Assembly: GCA_029224465.1 (NCBI GenBank)
Contig: JAQXUQ010000027.1
Coordinates: forward strand, 62,001 to 126,000
Length of the DNA: 64,000 nt
Direction of reading: 5' to 3'
Origin: Bacillota bacterium
Lineage (GTDB): Bacteria > Bacillota > Clostridia > Lachnospirales > Lachnospiraceae
Positions 18,433-26,346 of this stretch are shown piece by piece. The notes beneath the pieces were generated by a model that ran no database searches, had not been told where the DNA came from, and saw nothing but the letters and a program-made list of their open reading frames with translations. Numbering within the stretch: the stretch's first letter is position 1; each line of letters opens with the position of its first letter. The position numbers were made by a program, and so were the translations under genes.

Positions 18433-19377
18433 TTGCGTTATCTTATCAAGAAAATCATTGTCCTGATCCTGACCATGTTCGTGATTTCACTCTTCACGTT
18501 CCTGGCTTTTCATATCATACCGGGAGATCCGGCACGGCTCATTCTGGGTACCAGTGCGTCCGAAGCAAAACTCGAAGCGCTCCGCCACCAGCTCGGCACC
18601 GACCTTCCGCTGCACAGGCAGTATATGAACTGGATTGCCGGCTTTGTGCGTGGTGATTTCGGAACCTCGATCCGCTATTCCATGCCGGTCCGGGACCTGA
18701 TCGGCGGCCACGTCGCCGTAACGGTCCTTCTCGGCATCATGGTCATGATCATGACACTGATTGTCTCTATTCCTCTCGGTATCTTCGCGGCAAGAAAACG
18801 CGGAACGATCACGGAACAGGTCATTGAAGCAGTCACGATGACAGGTATCTCGATCCCGGGATTCTTTCTCAGTATAATCTTTATGTGGTTGTTCGGGCTT
18901 GTTTTGCACCTGTTCACACCCGGAAACTATGTCAGTTACAAGGACAGCCCTGCCGGGTTTTTCCGGTTTATGTTTTTCCCGGCGCTTTCAATCGCTGTCC
19001 CGCAGATTGCCACGCTGACCAAATACGTGCGCACCTCCGTCCTCGGCGAGCTGGACAAGGATTATGTCCGCACGGCAAGGGGAAAAGGCAGTACAATGCA
19101 CGGAATCCTGTATGGCCACGTTCTCCGCAACGCGATCGTGGCGGTCATTCCGCTGATCGGTATGATGATCGGAAGCATCTTTTCGGGCAGTATTATCGTA
19201 GAACAGGTCTTCGGCGTACCCGGCATCGGACGCCTTCTGATCGCTTCCGTGACCGGCAGGGATTTTCCGCTGACGCAGACGCTTGTCATGTATGTCGCTT
19301 TTGTTATTGTCATCACAAATTTTATCGTGGATATTCTGATTCAGCTGGTTGATCCCAGAATCAGGATCAGCGGGTAG
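18433..19377 (+). CDS. Peptide ABC transporter permease (DppB/OppB type)
   Basis: A 314-residue inner-membrane permease of the BPD_transp_1 family: N-terminal membrane segment (9-30), the extracytoplasmic region with LGTDLPLHRQYMNWI, and about five more segments; the cytoplasmic EAA loop reads YVRTARGKGS near 220. The start is TTG with AAGGAG seven nt upstream. Works with the DppC-type permease encoded 10 bp downstream and the two ATPases that follow. Confidence 0.93.
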   Translation: MRYLIKKIIVLILTMFVISLFTFLAFHIIPGDPARLILGTSASEAKLEALRHQLGTDLPLHRQYMNWIAGFVRGDFGTSIRYSMPVRDLIGGHVAVTVLLGIMVMIMTLIVSIPLGIFAARKRGTITEQVIEAVTMTGISIPGFFLSIIFMWLFGLVLHLFTPGNYVSYKDSPAGFFRFMFFPALSIAVPQIATLTKYVRTSVLGELDKDYVRTARGKGSTMHGILYGHVLRNAIVAVIPLIGMMIGSIFSGSIIVEQVFGVPGIGRLLIASVTGRDFPLTQTLVMYVAFVIVITNFIVDILIQLVDPRIRISG

Positions 19378-19387
19378 GGGGCAGCAT

Positions 19388-20188
19388 ATGAACCACGGCA
19401 AAACACAACTCCGCACCGGCCTCATCCTCGCCTCCGTCATTGCCGGTCTTGCGGTATTGTCTCTTTTCTGGACGCCTTATGACATCAATCAGATGGACAC
19501 GCTTTCGCGTATGCAGCCGCCTTCCTTCCGGCATCTGTTCGGCACGGACAATATGGGGAGGGATGTTTTTTCAAGGGCGATTGTCGGCGGCCGCTTCACG
19601 CTGGCCGTCGCGCTTTCAACGGTCGCGGGCTGCACGGTCATCAGTTCGGTGCTGGGCCTTCTCAGCGGATACGCAGGCGGTATCATCGATGAAATCATCA
19701 TGCGCATTGTCGATGCAGTCAGCTCGTTTCCGGGACTTCTGATCGCTCTCATCATTGTCACTGTCATGAAACAGGGCAATTACACGATCGTCCTCGCTCT
19801 TTGCATCACCTTTGTCCCGAGTTTTACAAGAATTGTCCGGACCGGGACACTGCAGTACAAAAACGCAGATTTTGTAAAAAGCAACAAAGTCTTCGGCGAT
19901 TCGGATGTGCGGCTTCTGCTGGTGCATGTTTTGCCGAACATTCTGCCGCTTCTGCTTTCATCGATTATCATCGGACTTTCCAATGCGATTCTGGCAGAGT
20001 CCGGCATGAGCTATCTTGGGCTTGGCATCCAACCGCCGGCGCCCAGCTGGGGGCGGATGCTGTATGAGTCGCAGAGCTACATTTTCAACGCGCCGTGGTG
20101 TGCGCTGGCGCCGGGGCTGATGATCGTTGTGACAATTGTGGCGTTTAACTGCATCGGCGAGGGGATCCGCAAGCGGTATCTGGCGTGA
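19388..20188 (+). CDS. Peptide ABC transporter permease (DppC/OppC type)
   Basis: A 266-residue permease with an N-terminal membrane segment, the family motif FGTDNMGRDVFSR (about 55) and the EAA loop with NKVFGDSDVRLLLVHVLPN. Start ATG (MNHGKTQ) follows AGGGGG by seven nt and lies 10 bp after the upstream permease stop. C-terminus GEGIRKRYL is typical. Partner of the DppB-type permease. Confidence 0.92.
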   Translation: MNHGKTQLRTGLILASVIAGLAVLSLFWTPYDINQMDTLSRMQPPSFRHLFGTDNMGRDVFSRAIVGGRFTLAVALSTVAGCTVISSVLGLLSGYAGGIIDEIIMRIVDAVSSFPGLLIALIIVTVMKQGNYTIVLALCITFVPSFTRIVRTGTLQYKNADFVKSNKVFGDSDVRLLLVHVLPNILPLLLSSIIIGLSNAILAESGMSYLGLGIQPPAPSWGRMLYESQSYIFNAPWCALAPGLMIVVTIVAFNCIGEGIRKRYLA

Positions 20189-20206
20189 GCCGGGAAGGGT
20201 TTCAGT

Positions 20207-21205
20207 ATGACAAATGAACCGAACGCGCGGCCGCTTCTGCAGATCCGCGATCTTACAATTTCCATACGCGAAGAAAACGGAAAGTACACTGCGGTAGACG
20301 GTGTAAGCTATGATGTTCTGCCCGGAGAGATTCTGGGCGTCGTCGGCGAATCCGGCTGCGGCAAAACTGTTACAAACCTTGCAATTATGGGACTTCTTCC
20401 CGATGTTTTGTCTGTGACCGGCGGGAAAATCCTGTTCCATTCCGCGTCTTTGCCCGGAGGAATTGATCTTGTCCGCTGCACGCAGGAGCAGCGCAGAAAC
20501 ATAGACGGCAATGAGATTTCGATGATCTATCAGGAACCGCTGACAAGTCTGAATCCGCTTCTCCGGATCGGCAGGCAGGTTGGCGAATCTCTTCGGATTC
20601 ATCACCCGGAGCTGCCGGAAGCCGAAGTGGAATCCAGAGTTCTGAAATCCCTTGCCGAGGTCGGACTGCCGGATCCCGCGGCAATTACAAAGATGTTTCC
20701 GCATCAGCTCTCCGGAGGAATGCGGCAGCGTGTCATGATTGCCATGGCAACGATCTGCCGGCCGAAGCTCATGATCGCGGACGAGCCTACCACAGCGCTG
20801 GACGTAACCGTGCAGGCACAGGTCCTCCGCCTTTTAAAACACATCAGCCGCAAACACGGCATGTCCATTATTTTTATTTCGCACGACCTGGCTGTCATAG
20901 ACCAGATCTGTGACCGGGTGATTGTCATGTATGCCGGCAGGATCGCGGAATCCGCGCCGGTGGAAACCATCATGCGCACACCGCTGCACGAATATACAAA
21001 AGGTCTGCTCCGCTCGATCCCGCTCCCTTCCATGAAAGGAGCGGATCTTCCCGCGATCAAGGGACATGTTCCCTCGACAAAAGAATGCCGCGAGCCATGC
21101 CCGTTCGCGCCGCGCTGCCCGAAAGCGACGGAAATCTGCAGGCAGCAGGTGCCGCCGCGTGTGGAGCCGGCCGCGGGGCATGTTATTTATTGTCATCATG
21201 TTTAG
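20207..21205 (+). CDS. Peptide ABC transporter ATPase (OppD/DppD type)
   Basis: A 332-residue ATPase: Walker A GESGCGKT (about 47), Q-loop YQEPLTSLNPL, signature LSGGMRQR, Walker B LMIADEPTTALD, switch His in ISHDL, and the C-terminal oligopeptide-transporter extension with the Cys cluster CREPCPFAPRCPKATEIC (about 290-310), which in this family holds a metal site. It is the first of the two ATPases; the second is separated by an unusual 417-bp spacer. Confidence 0.94.
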   Translation: MTNEPNARPLLQIRDLTISIREENGKYTAVDGVSYDVLPGEILGVVGESGCGKTVTNLAIMGLLPDVLSVTGGKILFHSASLPGGIDLVRCTQEQRRNIDGNEISMIYQEPLTSLNPLLRIGRQVGESLRIHHPELPEAEVESRVLKSLAEVGLPDPAAITKMFPHQLSGGMRQRVMIAMATICRPKLMIADEPTTALDVTVQAQVLRLLKHISRKHGMSIIFISHDLAVIDQICDRVIVMYAGRIAESAPVETIMRTPLHEYTKGLLRSIPLPSMKGADLPAIKGHVPSTKECREPCPFAPRCPKATEICRQQVPPRVEPAAGHVIYCHHV

Positions 21206-21622
21206 GTGCGCGGCGCCAGCGCGGATGGCAGATGTGACGGCGGGGCGGCCGCGCCCCCGCGGAACGCGATTCACAGTGGCGCGCCCGGATGCCTGCGCTG
21301 ATACTTATTTCATTGGCTTCCGTTTCTTGCAGATCTGAAAATTTCCCGGTTTTGCAAGAAGCCTTTCTTCGCCGCGCCGGATTCCGGGACTTTTGCAGGA
21401 AAGATTTCTGCTTGCAGGTCTTTTATTTCTTGCAAATTTCGGATATTCCGTATTTTGCAAGAAACGCTTCCGGCAGAGGCCCCGCCGGCGCCCGCCAGCG
21501 CACATGGCGCGGCGGATAACCGATGTGCAGCAAACCACGAGCGCCGCGGAGCAGCGCCTGCGGGCGGATTTGCGCCGCGGAGCAGCGCCCGCGGCCACGC
21601 ACACCTCACCAAAGGTACAATT
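21206..21622 (+). repeat. Spacer between the two ABC ATPase genes with paired dyads and direct repeats
   Basis: No gene is supported in these 417 bases. Two 37-bp dyad units, TTCTTGCA-n21-TGCAAGAA, lie at 21324-21360 and 21427-21463, each arm perfect; between them is a related TTTTGCAGGAAAG and a CTTGCAG. Further on, GCGCCGCGGAGCAGCGCC occurs twice (21541-21558 and 21572-21589), 31 bp apart. The oppF-type ATG at 21623 has only AAAGG as ribosome site. An open frame runs through part of the spacer in the oppF frame but its composition is not protein-like. Confidence 0.65.
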
Positions 21623-22642
21623 ATGAGTGATCCCATAAATGAAAAAGGTGACATCCTGGAAATCCTGAATGTCACAAATTACTATGAAGACAACGGCCCG
21701 CAGATCTTCAAGAAGCGGACAAAGAAAAAGGTTCTGAACAACGTGACGCTCCGGATACACACCGATGAATTCTTCGGACTTGTCGGCGAGTCCGGCTGCG
21801 GCAAATCCACGCTCGGAAACGCCGTGCTGGGGCTTCTCCCTTTCGAAGGCACCATAAAAGTCGGCGGTATCCGATACAGCCGCAGCAGAAGAAAAGAGTT
21901 TACGAGCCGGGTGCAGGCTGTTTTTCAGGATCCGATGAGCTCGCTGGACCCGCGCAAGACCATCGGCTTCACAATGCGCGAGCCTCTTCGTGCGCACCAT
22001 ATCGGAACAAAAGCGGAGCAGGAACAGGCCGTCGCCCGCATGCTGGATCTGGTCGGCCTCGACGCATCCTACGCCTCACGCTACCCCGGAGAACTCTCCG
22101 GCGGACAGCGGCAGAGAGTGTGTATCGGCGCTGCGCTTATGCTTTCGCCGGACCTGATTATCGCTGACGAGGCGGTCTCCGCGCTCGATGTTTCTGTCGG
22201 CGCGCAGATTCTGAATCTGTTCCGCGAAATTGACCGCAAGGCTGACTTTGCCATGCTGTTTATTTCCCACAACCTGAATGTCGTATACTATCTGTGCGAC
22301 CGCATCGCCGTCATGTACCGCGGAACGATTGTGGAGCAGGGAAGCGCAGACGAAATCTATTACCATGCAAGGCATCCCTATACAAAACTGCTTCTGTCCG
22401 CGATCCCGGACTTCGGCGCGCGTATCGCCGATGATGGAACAAAATCCCTGTCGGAGATTGAAAAACAACACGAAGCCGTCGAAGTTCGAAGAGAGGATGT
22501 GACGGGGGCGTGTTGTTTTTACCACCGCTGTCCCCACGCGTGCAGCCGGTGCCTGCAGGCGCCGCCGCTCATCAACATTGCGTCAGGCGGGCAGGAAGAA
22601 CACCTGTGCGCATGTGTACTTTCGCAAAACGAGGAGGATTGA
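21623..22642 (+). CDS. Peptide ABC transporter ATPase (OppF/DppF type)
   Basis: A 339-residue ATPase with Walker A GESGCGKS (about 60), Q-loop FQDPMSSLDPR, signature LSGGQRQR, Walker B LIIADEAVSALD, ISHNL switch, and a C-terminal oligopeptide domain with the Cys pattern CCFYHRCPHACSRC (about 297-310). The start at MSDPINEKGD is set by alignment to the family N-terminus; an upstream in-frame ATG would add 56 Ala/Arg-rich residues. coaX begins 2 nt after its stop. Confidence 0.92.
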   Translation: MSDPINEKGDILEILNVTNYYEDNGPQIFKKRTKKKVLNNVTLRIHTDEFFGLVGESGCGKSTLGNAVLGLLPFEGTIKVGGIRYSRSRRKEFTSRVQAVFQDPMSSLDPRKTIGFTMREPLRAHHIGTKAEQEQAVARMLDLVGLDASYASRYPGELSGGQRQRVCIGAALMLSPDLIIADEAVSALDVSVGAQILNLFREIDRKADFAMLFISHNLNVVYYLCDRIAVMYRGTIVEQGSADEIYYHARHPYTKLLLSAIPDFGARIADDGTKSLSEIEKQHEAVEVRREDVTGACCFYHRCPHACSRCLQAPPLINIASGGQEEHLCACVLSQNEED

Positions 22643-22644
22643 CT

Positions 22645-23481
22645 ATGATTCTTGCCATTGATACAGGCAATACCCACACTGTACTCGGCTGTGTCGACGA
22701 CCGCAACGAAGTCGTCCAGACCGTTCAGATCAGCACCCTTATCGGCGGCACCGCTTATGAATATGCCGTCAAAATCCGCTCGATACTGGAACTCGCAGAT
22801 ATTGATCCCGCAGGCTTTGAAGGCTGCATCATTTCGTCCGTTGTGCCGCTCGTGACACCGGTGCTGGTCAAGGCCGTCAGGCTCATCACCGGACTCGATT
22901 CGGTTGTTCTTGGCGCCGGCGTAAAAACAGGCCTCGACATCCGCCTCGACGACCCGGGCACCATTGCCGGCGATCTTGTAGCGACTGCTGTTGCAGCGAA
23001 AGAAGAATACCCCCTCCCTGCAATCATCATTGATATGGGAACCGCGACAACGATCACCGTCGTCGACGCGGCCGGGAGCTATCTGGGCGGCTGCATCATG
23101 CCCGGAACCGGCATTTCGCTGGAAGCTCTGACAAAGGAAACTTCTCTGCTGCCAAGCATCGAATTCACCGCGCCTAAAAAGGTTATCGGAACCAACACAA
23201 TCGACTGCATGAAAGGCGGCATTGTCTACGGCTCGGCAGGCGCTCTGGACGGAGTCATTGACAGATATACAGAACAGCTCGGCGAGGTAAAAACCATTGT
23301 CGCGACCGGCGGCTTAGGCAGGATCATCGCGCCGTTCTGCCGGCATGAAATCATTATCGACAACCGGCTTCTGCTGAAAGGTCTGGGGCACATCTACAGA
23401 AAAAATAAAGAGGCGCAGGCAGCGGGCACCGCAAGAACTGCCAGACCCGGCAGGCGCCGCAAATCCAGCGCGAAAGGCTGA
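22645..23481 (+). CDS. coaX: Type III pantothenate kinase
   Basis: CoaX phosphorylates pantothenate, the first step of coenzyme A synthesis; type III enzymes are insensitive to CoA feedback. The 278-residue protein has the ASKHA phosphate motifs DTGNTHT (6-12) and DMGTATT (about 130), and GGLGRI near 235. Start ATG follows GAGGAGG by six nt, 2 nt after the oppF-type stop, so it is coupled to the ABC operon, an unexpected partner. The last 15 residues are a basic tail (RPGRRRKSSAKG) beyond the usual end. Confidence 0.94.
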   Translation: MILAIDTGNTHTVLGCVDDRNEVVQTVQISTLIGGTAYEYAVKIRSILELADIDPAGFEGCIISSVVPLVTPVLVKAVRLITGLDSVVLGAGVKTGLDIRLDDPGTIAGDLVATAVAAKEEYPLPAIIIDMGTATTITVVDAAGSYLGGCIMPGTGISLEALTKETSLLPSIEFTAPKKVIGTNTIDCMKGGIVYGSAGALDGVIDRYTEQLGEVKTIVATGGLGRIIAPFCRHEIIIDNRLLLKGLGHIYRKNKEAQAAGTARTARPGRRRKSSAKG

Positions 23482-23551
23482 CGACAATACGGCAATCCCA
23501 AAGCCCCGCGCAAAGGCTGACTACCACCTGAAGAGGTTCGCACCGTTTAAA

Positions 23552-23596
23552 AAACAGCAGGAAGGTCCGTCAGTTCCGGCAGCCTTCCTGCTGTTT
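23552..23596. terminator. Bidirectional terminator between coaX and the Mrp-type gene
   Basis: AAACAGCAGGAAGG (23552-23565) pairs perfectly with CCTTCCTGCTGTTT (23583-23596), flanked by T-rich sequence on the plus strand and by A-rich sequence (U on the minus strand) at 23549-23554. It serves both convergent genes. Confidence 0.85.
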
Positions 23597-23617
23597 GTTT
23601 TCACGTATTAAAAGCCT

Positions 23618-24454
23618 TCACTGCAGCGCCGGCAGAACTTTCTCGAGTCCTTTGATTTCGACTTCGTCAAAGTATTCCATCTTTCCGCTATCCATCGCGG
23701 CAGTCAGATTGCCATTGACCGGCAGTGTATCAATCAGCGTAGTGCCTTCCTTCGCGGCAACCTCCGCCGCATGACTTTCTCCGAAAATCTGAATCTTTTC
23801 ACCGCAGTGCGGGCAGACGGCGTAAGCCATGTTTTCCACGAGTCCAAGGACCGGAACATTCATCATCTTGGCCATGTTCACAGCCTTTTCAACGATCATC
23901 GAAACCAGATCCTGCGGCGTCGTGACGATAATGATGCCATCGAGAGGCAGCGACTGATAGACCGTAAGCGGTACGTCGCCGGTTCCCGGAGGCATATCGA
24001 CGAACATGTAATCCACATCGCCCCAGTTGACATCCGTCCAGAACTGCTTGACCACGCCGGAAATGATCGAGCCGCGCCAGATGACCGGCTGCGTCTCATC
24101 CTGCATCAGAAGATTCATGGACATAATCTTCATCCCGGTCGCGGTTACAGCAGGAACCAGTGTTCCTTCTTCTTTTCCCTCTTCCTGAATAACGCCGACC
24201 TGATCCGGCGTCACGCCGAACATCTTCGGGATACTGGGGCCTGTGATATCGCAGTCCATAATGGCCGTCTGATATCCGTGCCGTTCACTCCACAGAGCGC
24301 ACAGGCCTGTGACAGACGACTTTCCCACGCCGCCCTTGCCGCTGACGACGCCGATCATTTTCTTTACATGGCTTCCTTTATTGGCCGGAACCTGAAAGTT
24401 GGCCTTGGGCATCGGTATCTTGCCCTCTTTTTGTTCTTCACTCATTACATTCAT
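23618..24454 (-). CDS. Mrp/NBP35-type iron-sulfur carrier ATPase
   Basis: A 278-residue P-loop ATPase of the Mrp family, thought to bind and hand over Fe-S clusters. Deviant Walker A GKGGVGKSS (about 40), MDCDITGPSIPKMFG (switch I), VDMPPGTGD (switch II), and a CPHCG pair of cysteines (about 214) that bridges a cluster in the dimer. Two starts 3 codons apart are possible; GAAAGG lies at 4 or 9 nt from them. A DUF59-type domain is absent. Followed on the same strand, upstream, by xthA. Confidence 0.92.
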   Translation of the reverse strand: MNVMSEEQKEGKIPMPKANFQVPANKGSHVKKMIGVVSGKGGVGKSSVTGLCALWSERHGYQTAIMDCDITGPSIPKMFGVTPDQVGVIQEEGKEEGTLVPAVTATGMKIMSMNLLMQDETQPVIWRGSIISGVVKQFWTDVNWGDVDYMFVDMPPGTGDVPLTVYQSLPLDGIIIVTTPQDLVSMIVEKAVNMAKMMNVPVLGLVENMAYAVCPHCGEKIQIFGESHAAEVAAKEGTTLIDTLPVNGNLTAAMDSGKMEYFDEVEIKGLEKVLPALQ

Positions 24455-24488
24455 CCTTTCTTTACGAAGCGGCCGCGCCGCATTTTTC

Positions 24489-25247
24489 TCACTTCAAAAT
24501 CAATCCGACCGGACAATGATCCGACCCGAATACATCCGTATAGATCACCGCATCCTGCAGCCGCGGTGCAAGCGCCTGTGAGGCGATAAAGTAGTCGATT
24601 CTCCATCCGGCGTTGTTTTCCCGCGCATGGAAGCGGTAAGACCACCACGAATAAACGCCCTCGCGGTCCGGGTAAAAGTAACGCCAGGTATCAATCAGGC
24701 CGTTCGAAAGCACTGCGTCCATCTTCCCGCGCTCCTCATCCGTAAAGCCGGCATGGCCGCGGTTTGACTTCGGATTTTTCAGGTCGATCTCCGTGTGCGC
24801 AACGTTCAGATCGCCGCAGTAAATCACCGGTTTTACGCGCTCGAGCGATTTTACGTAAGCAAGGAACGCGTCCTCCCAGGTCATCCGGTACGAAAGCCGT
24901 TCCAGATGCTCTTTTGCATTCGGCACATAGACCGTAATCAGATAATAGTCCGGATACTCCAGTGTAATCACGCGGCCTTCATGGTCATGTTCGGGAATGC
25001 CGAGGCCGTATGTGACCCCGAGCGGCTCCTTTTTCGTCAAAACAGCCGTCCCCGAATACCCTTTCTTCTCCGCGTAATTCCAGTAACTGTGATATTCCGG
25101 CAGATCCAGCTCGATCTGTCCCTCCTGCAGCTTGGTCTCCTGCAGGCACAGAACGTCCGGATTCTCCCGCCGGACAAAGTCATAAAAGTTTCCCTTGCTG
25201 ACGCAGGCGCGCAGTCCGTTCACGTTCCAGGATACCAGTTTCTCCAT
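24489..25247 (-). CDS. xthA: Exodeoxyribonuclease III / AP endonuclease
   Basis: A 252-residue DNase I-fold enzyme that cuts at abasic sites and removes 3' blocks. Conserved parts: SWNVNGLRA at the N-terminus, LQETKLQ (metal Glu, about 38), YCGDLNVAH (about 148), and GSDHCPVGL with the catalytic Asp-His at the C-terminus. GAGGAAG precedes the ATG. Length is usual for the family. Confidence 0.96.
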   Translation of the reverse strand: MEKLVSWNVNGLRACVSKGNFYDFVRRENPDVLCLQETKLQEGQIELDLPEYHSYWNYAEKKGYSGTAVLTKKEPLGVTYGLGIPEHDHEGRVITLEYPDYYLITVYVPNAKEHLERLSYRMTWEDAFLAYVKSLERVKPVIYCGDLNVAHTEIDLKNPKSNRGHAGFTDEERGKMDAVLSNGLIDTWRYFYPDREGVYSWWSYRFHARENNAGWRIDYFIASQALAPRLQDAVIYTDVFGSDHCPVGLILK

Positions 25248-25269
25248 TCTTCTTCCTCATCTTGCAGGC

Positions 25270-25335
25270 CAAAGCGCACTTACCTGTCCTCGTACTTGAT
25301 CACAAAGCGCGCTTACTTGCCCTCGTACTTGATCG
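25270..25335. repeat. 33-bp tandem duplication covering the 3' end of apt
   Basis: The 33 bases at 25303-25335, which hold the last apt codons (IKYEGK and stop), are followed by a close copy at 25270-25302 that would read IKYEDR and stop in the same register. About four of 33 positions differ. It looks like a past slippage or duplication event. Confidence 0.8.
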
Positions 25336-25840
25336 CGGAAAATACAGGGCATGGCGCAATCGCCTCCGCGCCGTGCAGTCCCTGCAGCTCCATCAGAACC
25401 AGGACGCCCGCAACCTTGCCGCCGAGTTTCTCGACAAGCTGAATCATTGCCTTCGCGGTCCCCCCGGTCGCCATCAGATCGTCCACAATAAGAACCCTCT
25501 GCCCGGGCTTAACCGCATCCTTGTGCATTTCCAGCGTTGACGTGCCATATTCAAGTGTATAGTCGACCGAGACCGTATCCCACGGCAGCTTGCCTTTCTT
25601 CCGGATCAAAGCAAACGGCTTATGCAGGTTATACGCAATCGGCGTGCCGAAGATAAAGCCTCTCGACTCTGCGCCGACAACCACGTCAAAATCAAGATCT
25701 CTGACCAGATCCTGCATGGAATCGATTGCAAGCCGCAGACCGTCGGCATCGTTGGCGACCGTTGTAATATCGCGGAACATAATGCCCGGCTCCGGAAAAT
25801 CCGGAATGGTACGTACATAATCTTTGAGATCTTTGCTCAT
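25313..25840 (-). CDS. apt: Adenine phosphoribosyltransferase, internal start
   Basis: Apt converts adenine and PRPP to AMP in purine salvage. The 175-residue product from the internal ATG has the standard N-terminus (DLKDYVRTIPDFPEPGIMFRDITT region), VVGAESRGFIFG, and the PRPP motif VLIVDDLMATGGTA (about 125). GGAGG lies seven nt before this ATG, which strongly supports independent initiation. The same frame continues upstream into the HypA-like domain. Its 3' end is partly duplicated downstream. Confidence 0.93.
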   Translation of the reverse strand: MSKDLKDYVRTIPDFPEPGIMFRDITTVANDADGLRLAIDSMQDLVRDLDFDVVVGAESRGFIFGTPIAYNLHKPFALIRKKGKLPWDTVSVDYTLEYGTSTLEMHKDAVKPGQRVLIVDDLMATGGTAKAMIQLVEKLGGKVAGVLVLMELQGLHGAEAIAPCPVFSAIKYEGK

Positions 25841-26221
25841 TTTGGTTCCTCCATGATCCTGCGGTGCCCGCGGCGCCGCGTCTTCCCCCTCTATTTTCTC
25901 CACATAAAAACCGCTGCCCGTGCCGCGCACAAGTACAGCGTCCGCACCGCAGGACGGACACTGAAAGGATTTTTCGTGGCGGAATGTTTTGCCGCATACA
26001 GGGCAGCGCAGCATCGCGCGCTCATGTGTGAAGACCAGCTTCGCGCCTTCGCAGACGGTGCCCTCTCCGGCCATGTCAAAATAGACCTGAATGCACTCAT
26101 CAACCAGATCCGAAAGTTCTCCGATCCGGAGCTCGACCAGCGTGATCCGCTGCAGTTTGTTTTGCCTGGCTGTGCGCTCCAGAAGAGCGATCAAGCCCTC
26201 CACCATGGGAAGTTCGTGCAT
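25313..26221 (-). CDS. HypA-like metallochaperone fused in frame to adenine phosphoribosyltransferase
   Basis: One open frame of 302 codons. Residues 1-115 match HypA, the nickel chaperone of [NiFe]-hydrogenase maturation: MHE start with the nickel-binding His2, LRIGELS, and the zinc site CPVCG ... CPSCG (about 77-80 and 91-94), then the usual end FYVEKIEGED. About 13 residues (AAPRAPQDHGG) then lead into a complete Apt. No stop codon separates them; I checked the codons between residues 95 and 128. However a GGAGG sits just before the Apt ATG, so Apt can also be made alone. No other hydrogenase gene is in the window. The ATG at 26221 has only AAGGG 14 nt upstream. Confidence 0.75.
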   Translation of the reverse strand: MHELPMVEGLIALLERTARQNKLQRITLVELRIGELSDLVDECIQVYFDMAGEGTVCEGAKLVFTHERAMLRCPVCGKTFRHEKSFQCPSCGADAVLVRGTGSGFYVEKIEGEDAAPRAPQDHGGTKMSKDLKDYVRTIPDFPEPGIMFRDITTVANDADGLRLAIDSMQDLVRDLDFDVVVGAESRGFIFGTPIAYNLHKPFALIRKKGKLPWDTVSVDYTLEYGTSTLEMHKDAVKPGQRVLIVDDLMATGGTAKAMIQLVEKLGGKVAGVLVLMELQGLHGAEAIAPCPVFSAIKYEGK

Positions 26222-26346
26222 TGTAATTTCAAATCCCTTATAATGATAAAAGAATTGCGCTTTCCGCCGTCGCGCGGCTGCATCTCCTCGGCGCATTCAA
26301 ACATATTGATTATACAAGGTTAACCACCATATTGAAAGGTCATTCC

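Noticed and set aside
21455-21622. Upstream extension of the OppF-type ATPase by 56 residues
   Set aside because: The extension is Ala/Arg-rich, covers the GC-rich direct repeats, and has no counterpart in the family.
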